Assembly (NCBI GenBank): GCA_018240325.1
Contig: JAFEFZ010000279.1
Location: forward strand, 1 to 63,743
Source of the DNA: Pseudomonadota bacterium
Lineage (GTDB): Bacteria; Pseudomonadota; Gammaproteobacteria; Burkholderiales; Burkholderiaceae_C
Direction of reading: 5' to 3'
Length of the DNA stretch: 63,743 nucleotides
The notes under the pieces were generated by a model. The model was not told where the DNA came from, ran no database searches, and saw only the letters and a program-made list of their open reading frames with translations. Of this stretch, positions 18,407 through 28,193 are shown one piece after another; position 1 is the first letter of the stretch; every line of letters starts with the position of its first letter. The translations under genes and the position numbers were made by a program.

Positions 18407-19147
18407 TCATCGATCCGGCTCCTGGGCCTTGCGCAGCGAGGGCCCTTTGAGCTCGATGCGGTGCGAGCCGTGCACGATGCGGTCCAGGATCGCATCGGCG
18501 ACGGTGGGCTCGTCGAGCCAGGCATGCCACTTGTTGACCGCCAGCTGGCTGGTGATCAACGTCGCCTTCGTGCCGACCCGGTCGTCCAGCAGCTCGAGCA
18601 GGTCGGTGCGCTCGCCGGGCTCGATGGGGGCGCCCGCGAAGTCATCGAGCACGAGCACGTCGATGCGCGCGAGCTGGGCCAGGCGCCGGCTGAACGAGCC
18701 TTCGCCGTGTGCCACGCGCAGCTCCTGCAGCAGCCGGTGGGTGCGCGCGTACAGCACGCTGAAGCCGCAGCGCGCCGCCTGTCGCGCCAGCGCACAGGCG
18801 AGCCAGGTTTTGCCCGTGCCGGTGGCACCGCTCAGCAGGATCGGCCGGGCCTGACGCACCCAGTCACAGCCGGCCAGGGCCGTGATCAGATGGCGATCGA
18901 GGTTGCGCGAGTCGCGCCAGACGATGTCCTCGATCGCAGCGCTGCCGACCTTGAGCTTGGCCGCCTTGAGAAGCCGCTCGAGCCGCCGGTCGTCGCGCCA
19001 GTCGATCTCGCGCTGCACGAGCAGGCTCAGTCGATCGTCGAAGCGCAGCTCGGCCGCGGCGCTGCTGGTGGCCTGGTCGGCCAACGCGGCCAGCATGCCG
19101 TCCAGGCGCAGGGTCTTCAACTGGTCCAGGGTGTGGGCAGCGATCAT
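18407..19147 (-). CDS. istB: IS21 helper ATPase IstB
   Basis: The 246-residue AAA+ protein has Walker A (GATGTGKTWLACALA), Walker B (DVLVLDDFAG) and the sensor/arginine-finger region LLELLDDRVGTKATLITSQ. IstB assembles on DNA and stimulates the transposase IstA. It starts 64 bases after the istA stop with a GAAGGAGA ribosome site. It appears intact. Confidence 0.95.
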   Translation of the reverse strand: MIAAHTLDQLKTLRLDGMLAALADQATSSAAAELRFDDRLSLLVQREIDWRDDRRLERLLKAAKLKVGSAAIEDIVWRDSRNLDRHLITALAGCDWVRQARPILLSGATGTGKTWLACALARQAARCGFSVLYARTHRLLQELRVAHGEGSFSRRLAQLARIDVLVLDDFAGAPIEPGERTDLLELLDDRVGTKATLITSQLAVNKWHAWLDEPTVADAILDRIVHGSHRIELKGPSLRKAQEPDR

Positions 19148-19211
19148 GGGGTTCTCCTTCGGGGTGGGGGGCAGCGGATGGGGCAGCGGATCGGGTAGTG
19201 GGTCGGGGGTG

Positions 19212-20750
19212 TCAGTGGTAGTAGTCGGGGCCGCGCAGGTTCTCGTGCAGCGGCAGCGAGGCTTGCGTCGGCGCGGTGTGCAGCGGCTGGCGGTCCATGC
19301 CGCTCTTGAGGATCGCGTCGACCGTCTTGAACCTGGGCGAGCGGATCGACATCGCCCGCGCGCACGCCGCCTCCAGCCGCTCGGCGCCGTAGGTACGGGC
19401 CAGCCGCCGCAGCCCCAGGCAGGCGCGGTAGCCCTGCTCGGGGTGTGGGCGGTGCTGCATCTGCCAGCGCACGAGCGCGGCGCAGGCCGCGCCGACCCCC
19501 TCGCCCCAGGCGACGAGCTTGGCCGGCGTCCACTCGCGGTGCGCGCGGTGCGACGCCGGCATGTGCTCGGGCGTGGTGGTGAAGCCGCCGCGCACGGCGC
19601 TGTACGGATGCACGGCCACGCGCTGCTGGCCGGCGTAGGCTTCGACGGTGCCGCCGCCGATGCGCAGTTCCACCTCGGTGCGCACCAGCCGGTGCGGCAC
19701 GCTGTAGTAGTGGGCGTCGAGCTCGACGTGGTAGTCGATGTTCACCCGGGCGCGCTTGAAGCGCACGATCGGCATGCGCGTGGGCGGCAGGGCGCCGAGC
19801 GCAGGCCGGTCCAGCCGCTCGAAGGCCTCGCGCCGGCTGCCGGGCAGCTTCTTGAAGGGGCGCGAGTTCAGCTGCACGAGCAGCTCGCCGATCGCCGCGT
19901 TGAGCTCGCCCAGGCTGAAGAAGCGCCGGTTCCTCAGCCGCGCGAGGATCCAGCGCTCGACCAGCAGCACCGCGGCCTCGGCCTTGGGCTTGTCGCGCGG
20001 ATGAGCGGGCCTGGCCGGCAGACAGGCCGTGCCGTAGTGGTCGCAGAACTCCTGCAGCAGCCGGCCCACGCCGGGCTCGTAGCGGTCGGGCTGGGCGATC
20101 AAGGCTCGCGGCTGGTCGGGCACGATCAGCCGCGGCACGCCGCCGATGAACTCCAGCGCGCCGATGAGCGAGCCGACCCAGTCCGGCGCGGTCTGCGTCG
20201 CGGTGGCGCAGGCGTAGGTGTAGCTCGATGCGCCCAGCGCAGCGACGAAGATCTGCGCGGGACGGATCTCGCCGGTGCCGGCATCGACGATGGGCACCGT
20301 CTGGCCGGCATAGTCGATGAACAGCTTCTCGCCGCCGACGTGGAGCTGGCGCATCGAGCGCTTCAGCGTCATCGCCCACTCGCGGTACTTGATGCAGAAG
20401 CTCGTGTACTTGTACGCCAGCGGATTCGCTCGGGCGTATTCCTCCCACAGCAGCTGCAGCGTCACGCCCGCTCGCTTGAGCTCCTGGTGGATGTGCGCGT
20501 AGTCGGGCTCGAGGTGGCGCGCCGCACGCGGCGCCGCGGGGCGGTACAGCCGTGCCTCGAGCTGCTCGTCGCTCAGCGTGTGGGCGACCGCCCAGTCCAC
20601 GCCGGCGGCGCGCGCGTTGCGCACGATGTCGCCGATGGTGGTCTTGCCGATGCCCAGCACGCGCGAGACCTCGCGCAGGCTCAGTCCGGACTCGAGGTGT
20701 AGGCGAAGGGTTTGTCGCAGTTGTCGCATGGTGATCCTGGGTGTGGGCAT
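19212..20750 (-). CDS. istA: IS21 transposase IstA
   Basis: The 512-residue transposase has an N-terminal helix-turn-helix (GLSLREVSRVLGIGKTTIGD) and a DDE integrase core: first Asp in LFIDYAGQTVP, second in LIVPDQPRAL, Glu in DKPKAEAAVLLVERW. A C-terminal beta-barrel follows. It cuts and joins the element ends after binding the terminal repeats. No frameshift is visible, so the element may be active. Confidence 0.95.
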   Translation of the reverse strand: MPTPRITMRQLRQTLRLHLESGLSLREVSRVLGIGKTTIGDIVRNARAAGVDWAVAHTLSDEQLEARLYRPAAPRAARHLEPDYAHIHQELKRAGVTLQLLWEEYARANPLAYKYTSFCIKYREWAMTLKRSMRQLHVGGEKLFIDYAGQTVPIVDAGTGEIRPAQIFVAALGASSYTYACATATQTAPDWVGSLIGALEFIGGVPRLIVPDQPRALIAQPDRYEPGVGRLLQEFCDHYGTACLPARPAHPRDKPKAEAAVLLVERWILARLRNRRFFSLGELNAAIGELLVQLNSRPFKKLPGSRREAFERLDRPALGALPPTRMPIVRFKRARVNIDYHVELDAHYYSVPHRLVRTEVELRIGGGTVEAYAGQQRVAVHPYSAVRGGFTTTPEHMPASHRAHREWTPAKLVAWGEGVGAACAALVRWQMQHRPHPEQGYRACLGLRRLARTYGAERLEAACARAMSIRSPRFKTVDAILKSGMDRQPLHTAPTQASLPLHENLRGPDYYH

Positions 20751-20809
20751 CGCGGGGCAAAAAATCGCCCAGCTTGCCTCACGCTCAGGTCACTCGCGCG
20801 CGCCGCCGC

Positions 20810-20920
20810 TGTCCGCGATCACGCTGAAACCCTGTCCGGGATCAGCCTGAAACGCTGTCCGCGATCGTCTGAAACGCTGTCCGGCATCGGCTGAAATCGG
20901 TGTCCGGGATGGGCTGAAAT
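20810..20920. repeat. IS21 right-end subterminal repeats (five copies)
   Basis: Five units of the form TGTCCGGGATC-GCTGAAA lie at 20810-20829, 20833-20852, 20856-20874, 20878-20896 and 20901-20920, with a period of about 23 bases. The last abuts the element end. The array lies just upstream of istA, so transposase binding there could also control istA expression. Confidence 0.85.
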
Positions 20921-20925
20921 ACGCA

Positions 20926-20958
20926 CACACCTCCCGAAGGCTTCCTGAGCGCTGGTGA
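20926..20958 (+). pseudogene. RelE/ParE-family toxin, 3' fragment beyond IS21
   Basis: After the CACAC duplication, bases 20931-20958 read CC-type codons that continue the toxin frame as T-SRRLPERW-stop. This matches the usual basic, tryptophan-containing end of RelE/ParE toxins. No other function is seen in this fragment. Confidence 0.85.
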
Positions 20959-21117
20959 GCAGGGTTTTGGTCGGCAGAAACGCCGTCTGGTGTTGCTGAT
21001 ATTTCGATACACAGACCCGACCCGCGCTTCAATGAACGCTCCGCAGGGGCCGCGGCAGGTGCCGCGGTCGCGTCCAGCCATCCCACCTTGCCGGCAGGGA
21101 GCGCGCCTGCAACGAGG

Positions 21118-21146
21118 GTGTCCACCTGATCGACTTGGTGGACACC
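21118..21146. repeat. Inverted repeat before the IS66 remnant
   Basis: GTGTCCACC and GGTGGACAC form a perfect 9-base stem around an 11-base loop, immediately before the IS66-like reading frame. It could be a regulatory hairpin of the element. The 160 bases before it (20959-21117) hold nothing recognisable. Confidence 0.5.
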
Positions 21147-21147
21147 T

Positions 21148-21600
21148 ATGCAGAGCAACAGACCCCGTCGGGTTCACAGCCCGCAGCTCAAGGAGGCGGT
21201 CGTCGCCGAATGCCGCCAGCCGGGCGCGTCGGTGTCGGGCGTGGCGCTGGCGCACGGGCTGAACGCCAATCGGGTGCGCAAGCGGCTGATCGGTCGAGGG
21301 CTCGGCAGGGGCGCTGCGGCCGCCGGCGGTGGGCCCTTGCGTGAGCCTGCGGCTGTGGCGATGGCCGGGCCGCCGATGCGCTTCGTGCCCGTGCCGCTTG
21401 GCCGGTGCCGAGCGCGGTACGGCCGCCGAGCCGCTGCCCGATGCCCAGACCCAGATCCACATCGAGCTCAGGCGCGGGGCCGTGCGGCTGACGGTGCGCT
21501 GGCCGTCGTCGCAGGCCGGCGCCTGCGCGGCCCGTGCGCGAGCGGATCGACGCGCGCAGCGGCAATGCCCCGGCACCTCAGCCGCGATCCCCGTTGATCC
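21148..21600 (+). pseudogene. IS66-family OrfA (TnpA), frameshifted remnant
   Basis: The frame from 21148 (RRVHSPQLKEAVVAECRQPG, then ALAHGLNANRVRKRLIGRG) matches the helix-turn-helix OrfA of IS66 elements. At about 21395-21405, after RFVPVPL, homology moves to the +1 frame (AEPLPDAQTQIHIELRRGAV, then LTVRWP). One base is therefore lost or gained. No OrfB or transposase OrfC follows, so this is an inactive fragment. Confidence 0.8.
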
Positions 21601-21713
21601 GCGCTCCATAGGCCCCGGGCGCGCTGCCCGTCCAGCCCGGGCCTGGGCGTGGTGATGCTGCAGATGAAGCTGCGCCTGGGCACCGAAGACCTGGCCTGCG
21701 TGGCCGGCCGCGG

Positions 21714-22724
21714 TCAGCCGCCGGCGTCGCGGTCGCTTTGCGGCCTGAGTGCCAGCGTCTCGGCGGCCCCGGAGTTGCCGTGCCCTTCCAGGTCGGCGAG
21801 CAAGGCGTCGTCGCTGAGGTCGAGCGCGTGCGAGCTCTCCCAATCCGCATGGACGACCTCGCGCATCCGCTTGATCGCATGCGGGTTGTCGAAGCAGATC
21901 GCCAGCTCGCGCCGGGTGTCGAAGCTGCCGGGCGCGAGGTTGATCGAGCCGACGATGGCGCGCTCGTGGTCGGCGAGCATCATCTTCGCGTGCAGCTTGA
22001 GGTGGCGCAACTTGTGCACCTTGGCGCCGACGTCCTCCAGGATGCGCAGCCCCTCGATGCCCTCGACGAGCTTCTTGGCCTTGAGCGAATGCGCCGGCCG
22101 GGCGAGCACGTGGATCGCCACGCCGCGGTGCGCGGCACGCGTCAGCCGCTCGATGATCACCTCGTCCTGGTAGCGCTCGTTCTGCAGGAACAGCGTGTGC
22201 TTCGCGCTGTCGATGAACTCGGCAATCCGGTTGCGGCCGTTCAGGTTGCACCAGATCAGCTGGGTCTGCGTCCCCGGGTCGAAATCGCGGCGCTGCCAGT
22301 CCGCCTCGAAGCAGTCGATGATCTCGTCCACCTCGGGCCTGTGGCGGGTGACCACTGCGTAGTCGCGGGTGTGGGTGAAGTTCTCGGTCTCCCAGTTCAG
22401 CGACATGACGTAGGCGGTCGCATCGTCGACGACCATCGACTTCTCGTGCGTCAGGTCGAACTTGGGGTTGCTGTCCTTGACTTCGACGCCTCCGCCCTCG
22501 AGCGTCTTGCGCGACTGCGCGTTCTCGTCCTCGCCGCTGCGCCGCGCCGGGTTGAGCATGACGCGCACCGTGACGCCGCGCCGCTTTGCCTCGATCACGG
22601 CGGCGAGCAGCGCCGGGTCGGTGAAGATGAACATCTTGACGCGGATCGATTGCTGTGCCGCGGCAATCGCGTCGAGCAGCGGCTGCGCCGTGTCGTCGGG
22701 CAGCACGATGAGGGATCGGGACAT
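21714..22724 (-). CDS. Phospholipase D-like protein with two HKD motifs
   Basis: The 336-residue protein has two complete HxKxxxxD motifs: H93-K95-D100 (THEKSMVVDD) and H245-K247-D252 (LHAKMMLADHE), each followed by a serine/asparagine-bearing strand (VGSINLAPGSFD). This pair forms one active site in the phospholipase D superfamily. Members cleave phosphodiesters in phospholipids, cardiolipin synthesis or nucleic acids. No signal peptide or membrane anchor is seen, so it is probably cytosolic. It lies 45 bases downstream of an ABC exporter on the same strand and may be co-transcribed with it. Substrate unknown. Confidence 0.85.
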   Translation of the reverse strand: MSRSLIVLPDDTAQPLLDAIAAAQQSIRVKMFIFTDPALLAAVIEAKRRGVTVRVMLNPARRSGEDENAQSRKTLEGGGVEVKDSNPKFDLTHEKSMVVDDATAYVMSLNWETENFTHTRDYAVVTRHRPEVDEIIDCFEADWQRRDFDPGTQTQLIWCNLNGRNRIAEFIDSAKHTLFLQNERYQDEVIIERLTRAAHRGVAIHVLARPAHSLKAKKLVEGIEGLRILEDVGAKVHKLRHLKLHAKMMLADHERAIVGSINLAPGSFDTRRELAICFDNPHAIKRMREVVHADWESSHALDLSDDALLADLEGHGNSGAAETLALRPQSDRDAGG

Positions 22725-22769
22725 GGCTTCCTCGCGAAGTGGGCGGACGTGCCGGATTTGTTCACAGGC

Positions 22770-24629
22770 TCAGGCCGGCGTCGCGCCGACCTGGGTGCGG
22801 TACAGGTCGGCATAGGTGCCGCCGAGCGCGACCAGTTCGTCGTGCGTGCCGCGCTCGGCGACGACGCCATCCTTCAACACGAGGATGACGTCGGCATCGC
22901 GGATCGTCGACAGGCGGTGTGCGATCGTCAGCACGGTGCGGCCCTTCATCAGCGTCACGAGCGCGTCCATCACGAGCTTCTCGGATTCGGTGTCGAGCGC
23001 CGCGGTCGGCTCGTCCAGGATCAGGATCGGCGCGTTGCGCAGGATCGCGCGGGCGATGCCGATGCGCTGGCGCTGGCCGCCCGATAGCGTCGAGCCGCGC
23101 TCGCCGACCAGCGTGTTGTAGCCGTCGGGCATGCGCTCGATGAACTCGTGCGCGTTGGCGAGCCGCGCCGCCTCGGTGACTTCGGCCTCGGTCGCGCCGG
23201 GGCGGCCGTAGCCGATGTTGTCGAGGATCGTGCCGTGAAACAGCATCGTCTCCTGCAGCACGAAGCCGACGTTGCCGCGCAGCGCCGCGAGTTCGAAGTC
23301 GCGCACGTCGGTGCCGTCGATCAGCACGCGCCCGCCGGCCGGATCGTAGAAGCGCGGCACCATGCTGACGATCGTCGACTTGCCGCCCCCGGTCGGGCCG
23401 ACGATGCCGACCTTCTGCCCGGCCGCGATCGTCGTGTGCACGTCGCGCAGCACCGGCGCCTTGGGGTCGTAGGCGAAGGCCAGGTGCTCGAACGTGATCT
23501 CGCCGCGCAGCCGGCCGGGGTCACGCGCGTTGGCGCGCTGCGGCAGGATGTCGTCGGTGTCGAGGATCGCCTGGATGCGCTCGACCGAGATGAGGGTCTG
23601 CGCGATCGTGCTGCTCATCTTGGCCAGGTCCTGCACCGGCTTGAAGAACTTGGACAGGTAGGTCAGGAACACCGTCAGGCCGCCGATCGTCATCGCCCCG
23701 GCGATCACGAGGTTCGCGCCGCGCCACAGCACGTACGCGGTGCACGCCGCCGCGGTGAGCGCGACCGCCGGGCCGAGCATCGACTTGGCCACGCGCGCGC
23801 GCAGCGCCGCCTGCACCGATGCCCGGCTCGCGTCGGCCAGCCGCTGCTGCTCGAGATCTTCGCGGCCGTAGGCCTTGGTGGTGCGGATTTCCTCGAGGCC
23901 CTGCTCGACGACCGAGACGATGTCGCTCTGGCGCTTGCGCACGTCGCGCGTCGCGTTCTTGACCGCACGGTTGAAGCGCGACACGTACAGCAGCAGGAAC
24001 GGCGTCACGGCAACCGCGATCAGCGCGAAGTCCCAGTTCAGCCAGAACATCAGCCCGAGCATGCCGACGATGGTCAGCATGTCGACCACGATCGAGAGCA
24101 CGCCGGACGACGCGAAGCCCTGGATCACCTTGATGTCGGCGGTCAGCGTCGACAGGATCGATCCCGACTGGTGCGTGTCGTAGTAGCCCAGCGACAGCCG
24201 GTGCAGGTGCTCGTAGACGCGCATCCGGAAGTCGTGCGCGACCCACTGGCTGATGCTGGTCGTGTAGTAGTTGTCGACGTAGGTTGCCGCCGAGTTGATC
24301 AACTGGATCACGAGCACCGCGATCGCCGCCGCCGCGGCGACCTCGAGCTTGCCGCCGTCGATAGCGATCCACTTCAGGGACTCGATCCAGGCCGGCGCCT
24401 TGTGCGTGCCGAGCACCGAGTCGAGCACCACCTTCAGCGGCCACGGCCCGGCGAGCGACATCAATGTCTCGACGAGCATCATCGCCATCACCAGCGCGAC
24501 CCAGCCGCGGTATGGCCGCAGCGCGGCCAGCAGCAGCCGCGCCCGGCTGCCTCGAGCGGCGCCCGGCGGCGGCGCATCGGTGCCGGCGCGCGCCGCGCTT
24601 GCAGATCCGGCGACAATGTGCTGCGGCAT
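22770..24629 (-). CDS. ABC exporter, fused permease and ATPase (MsbA-like)
   Basis: The 619-residue half-transporter has six membrane helices in residues 40-330 and a C-terminal ATPase. The ATPase has Walker A (GPTGGGKST), signature LSGGQRQRIGIARAI, Walker B (ILILDEPTAALD) and the H-loop IAHRLST. It would homodimerise to export lipids, peptides or drugs. The downstream phospholipase D-like gene suggests a lipid-related role, but this is inference. Motifs are intact. Confidence 0.9.
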   Translation of the reverse strand: MPQHIVAGSASAARAGTDAPPPGAARGSRARLLLAALRPYRGWVALVMAMMLVETLMSLAGPWPLKVVLDSVLGTHKAPAWIESLKWIAIDGGKLEVAAAAAIAVLVIQLINSAATYVDNYYTTSISQWVAHDFRMRVYEHLHRLSLGYYDTHQSGSILSTLTADIKVIQGFASSGVLSIVVDMLTIVGMLGLMFWLNWDFALIAVAVTPFLLLYVSRFNRAVKNATRDVRKRQSDIVSVVEQGLEEIRTTKAYGREDLEQQRLADASRASVQAALRARVAKSMLGPAVALTAAACTAYVLWRGANLVIAGAMTIGGLTVFLTYLSKFFKPVQDLAKMSSTIAQTLISVERIQAILDTDDILPQRANARDPGRLRGEITFEHLAFAYDPKAPVLRDVHTTIAAGQKVGIVGPTGGGKSTIVSMVPRFYDPAGGRVLIDGTDVRDFELAALRGNVGFVLQETMLFHGTILDNIGYGRPGATEAEVTEAARLANAHEFIERMPDGYNTLVGERGSTLSGGQRQRIGIARAILRNAPILILDEPTAALDTESEKLVMDALVTLMKGRTVLTIAHRLSTIRDADVILVLKDGVVAERGTHDELVALGGTYADLYRTQVGATPA

Positions 24630-24762
24630 GGGATGCGCGTGCGTGGTGGCGGATTATCGCTGCTGATTCGGCGGCTGGCGGGGTTGCCCGGCGGGCGCGG
24701 TTCGATGCACCGGGGCCGCCGCGAAGCGGCCGGTTCGCACTGATCGCGCACCGCGCGGCGCC

Positions 24763-25701
24763 GTGTCGGCGGATGGGAGCGGCAGTTTGACGAAGGCGTT
24801 CGCAACAGGGCTGCTGATGCTGACCATGAGAGCCTCCCCAGGGTCGGGCTGCGCCCGGCCCGCCCGCCGCGGGGGTCAAGAAGGCCTGGCGCGGCCCGGC
24901 GTTTGCTCGAGAGTCGTGCATTCGGGCGTTGGTTTCTTGCCGGCCGCAGTGCTGGCGCTCGTGCTGGGCACGGCGGCGGCGCCGGCAGGCGCTGCCGATC
25001 CGACCAAAGGCCCGCGTGCCGAAGTGCAGATCAGCGTGTGCTCGCCGCAGCAGGACGTCGTACGCGCCCTGGGCCTGCGCGCCGATGCGTCGGCCCCCGA
25101 CGCGGTCTGGTTCTTCGACACGCCCGACCGGCTGCTGCGCGCGCGCGGCTTGCGCGTGCGCTTGCGCAGGGCGCCCGACGGCGGCGATCTGACGGTCAAA
25201 CTCAGCGGGCAGGATTGCGCACGGATGCTGGCGGCGCAGGCGGTGCCGCCGTCCGCGAAGTGCGAGATCGACGTGCGCGCCGGCAGCCGCGACGGCACGC
25301 TGTCGCTCGTTCGTGCGTTGACGGCAGCCGAAGTCGCCGCGCTCATTTCCGACACGCCCGCGTCGGGGCCGGGGCTGGCCGCGGCACTCGAGGCAGCGCT
25401 CGACGAACGCCAGCGCGCGACGCTGCGCGTGGCGAACGGGCAGACCTGGCCGGCGCCGGATTCGATGCGCCGGATCGGGCCGGCGTCAGCGAGCGGCTAT
25501 CGCGCCCCCGGCAGAAAATACTCGGTCGAGTTCTGGCAGTTGCCGGACGGCACGGTCACCGGCGAAGCATCGCAGCGGGTCGCCGAGCCGCGGACCGAAG
25601 CCGCGCTTGCGGAATTGCAGCGCGAACTCGAGCGGGCCGGCATCGCGATCTGCGAGGAACAGCTGTCGCAGAGCGCCAGACTGCTGCGCAGCCGCCCGTG
25701 A
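24763..25701 (+). CDS. Exported CYTH-like domain protein
   Basis: The open frame gives 312 residues, but the true start is unclear. A GTG at 24916 would place a signal peptide (GFLPAAVLALVLGTAAAPAG) at the N-terminus and give 261 residues. The mature part resembles a CYTH/triphosphate-tunnel fold: WFFDTPDRLLRARGLRVRLR, DLTVKLSGQD and KCEIDVRAG echo the paired charged strands of that family. CYTH enzymes hydrolyse triphosphates such as thiamine triphosphate or polyphosphate in the cytoplasm, so export would be unusual. It is divergent from the ABC exporter. Function not established. Confidence 0.55.
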   Translation: MSADGSGSLTKAFATGLLMLTMRASPGSGCARPARRGGQEGLARPGVCSRVVHSGVGFLPAAVLALVLGTAAAPAGAADPTKGPRAEVQISVCSPQQDVVRALGLRADASAPDAVWFFDTPDRLLRARGLRVRLRRAPDGGDLTVKLSGQDCARMLAAQAVPPSAKCEIDVRAGSRDGTLSLVRALTAAEVAALISDTPASGPGLAAALEAALDERQRATLRVANGQTWPAPDSMRRIGPASASGYRAPGRKYSVEFWQLPDGTVTGEASQRVAEPRTEAALAELQRELERAGIAICEEQLSQSARLLRSRP

Positions 25702-25983
25702 CGGCGCCAACACCACCTGCAGGGCGGCCACTGCGGCGGCTTGCCCTCTGGCGTCAAGCGACGATCAACCCGCCACTGCCTCGCTTCAATGCCGAAGCGC
25801 CGCCTCACCGCCGAATGGGTGCGATTCCTGACCGTCGTTCACGCCCATCAGGATCCTGCTGCGATCCGGCTGAGATCTCAGGTCATTCAGCGCATCGGCG
25901 CAGGGAACAACGGCCAGCCCGTGGCAGTGCCCAACGTGAACGCCTGAACGGCAGACGATCCCTGCGTTCAGGCGTCCCCCGCG
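25702..25983. other. Boundary gap between GC-rich backbone and pob/pmd region
   Basis: No convincing gene is present. A strong inverted repeat ACGCCTGAACG / CGTTCAGGCGT (25940-25950 and 25965-25975) lies just beyond the pobA stop and could be its terminator, though the T-run is poor. Base composition falls after this gap, so it may be the left island edge. Confidence 0.45.
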
Positions 25984-27275
<1,292 letters not shown>

Positions 27276-28178
27276 ATGCCCTCCTTCTTTTCCGCACCAC
27301 GCCGCCGGCTGCGCCGCCTGCCCGTCTTTGCCCTGTACGGCGAGGGCCGCGCGGGTACGCTGCGCATGCTGCACATCGAATCCATAGACTCGCGCAGCCG
27401 CTTGTACAACTGGGAGATCGACGTCCACGTGCACCACGGCCTGCACCAGCTGCTGTGGCTGCGCCTTGGCAGCGTCGATGCGTTGTTGGACGAAACTCGC
27501 ATAGAGGCCAGCGGCCCCGTGGCCCTGGCGATACCTCCGGGCGTGGCGCACGCCTTTCGCTTTGCACGCCACCCGCAGGGCTACGTCTTCACCTTCGATG
27601 CTGCCCTGCTGGCCGAGCGCGACGATGCCCAGACCGGCGCCGCGCTGGGCACGCTGTTTGCCGCACCCGCCGCCCTGCCCCTGCCCGCGGGCGATGCGGC
27701 GACCGAGCGGCTGCATGCCCTGTGGCAGGCGCTACACGCCGAGGCGCAGGCGCCCGCTGCCCAGGCGGCAGGCCCCGTAGCCTTGTGGCTGGGGCGCAGC
27801 GTGGTGTGGCAACTGGCGCAACGGCGCGCGCACGCCGATGAGCGCCCGCGCACGCAGAGCCGGCACGCGCTGTATACGCGCTGGCTGGTGCTGGTGGAGC
27901 AGCACTACACCGAGCATTGGCCCATCACGCGCTACGCGGATGAACTGGGCCTGTCGGCCGAGCGACTCAATCGCCTCGTGCGCGCCGAGACCGGCATGTC
28001 GGCCCAGCAACTCGTGCACGAGCGCCTGGTGCGCGAAGCCTGCCGCCTGCTGATGTATGTGCAGGCTCCAGTGTCGCAGCTGGCGTTCGACCTGGGGTTC
28101 AACGACCCAGCCTATTTCAGCCGGTTCTTCAGGCGCCACACGGGGCTGGCGCCGGCCGCCTATCGCCAGAAGCTCTGA
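27276..28178 (+). CDS. pobR: AraC-family regulator of pobA
   Basis: The 300-residue protein has an N-terminal cupin-like effector domain (HVHHGLHQLLWLRLGSVDAL, about residues 50-70, then IPPGVAHAFRFARHPQGYVF). The C-terminal part holds two helix-turn-helix motifs (PITRYADELGLSAERLNRLV and VSQLAFDLGFNDPAYFSRFF). It probably activates pobA in response to 4-hydroxybenzoate. ATG 27276 was chosen as it begins family-like sequence. It ends 15 bases before the convergent LysR gene. Regulatory target is inferred from position. Confidence 0.88.
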   Translation: MPSFFSAPRRRLRRLPVFALYGEGRAGTLRMLHIESIDSRSRLYNWEIDVHVHHGLHQLLWLRLGSVDALLDETRIEASGPVALAIPPGVAHAFRFARHPQGYVFTFDAALLAERDDAQTGAALGTLFAAPAALPLPAGDAATERLHALWQALHAEAQAPAAQAAGPVALWLGRSVVWQLAQRRAHADERPRTQSRHALYTRWLVLVEQHYTEHWPITRYADELGLSAERLNRLVRAETGMSAQQLVHERLVREACRLLMYVQAPVSQLAFDLGFNDPAYFSRFFRRHTGLAPAAYRQKL

Positions 28179-28193
28179 GCTTGCAAGCATGGG

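Larger units (their letters stand above)
18070..20925 (-). mobile_element. IS21-family insertion sequence, complete, with CACAC target duplication
   Basis: The element is 2856 bases. It is bounded by inverted ends TGCGCATTTCAGC (left) and TGCGTATTTCAGC (right, read inward). It is flanked by a 5-base direct repeat CACAC at 18065-18069 and 20926-20930. It encodes istA and istB on the minus strand and has multiple subterminal repeats at both ends. Removing the element and one CACAC copy restores the toxin frame, which confirms the boundaries. About 240 bases between the left repeats and istB are non-coding. Confidence 0.95.

Noticed and set aside
20810..20920. Five regularly spaced repeats considered as a mini CRISPR or operator array
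   Set aside because: The units are contiguous, match inverted copies at the other end of the IS21 element and end at its boundary, so they are transposase-binding repeats.
25741..25947. 68-codon open frame at the island edge
   Set aside because: No ribosome site, no recognisable motif and composition like non-coding DNA.
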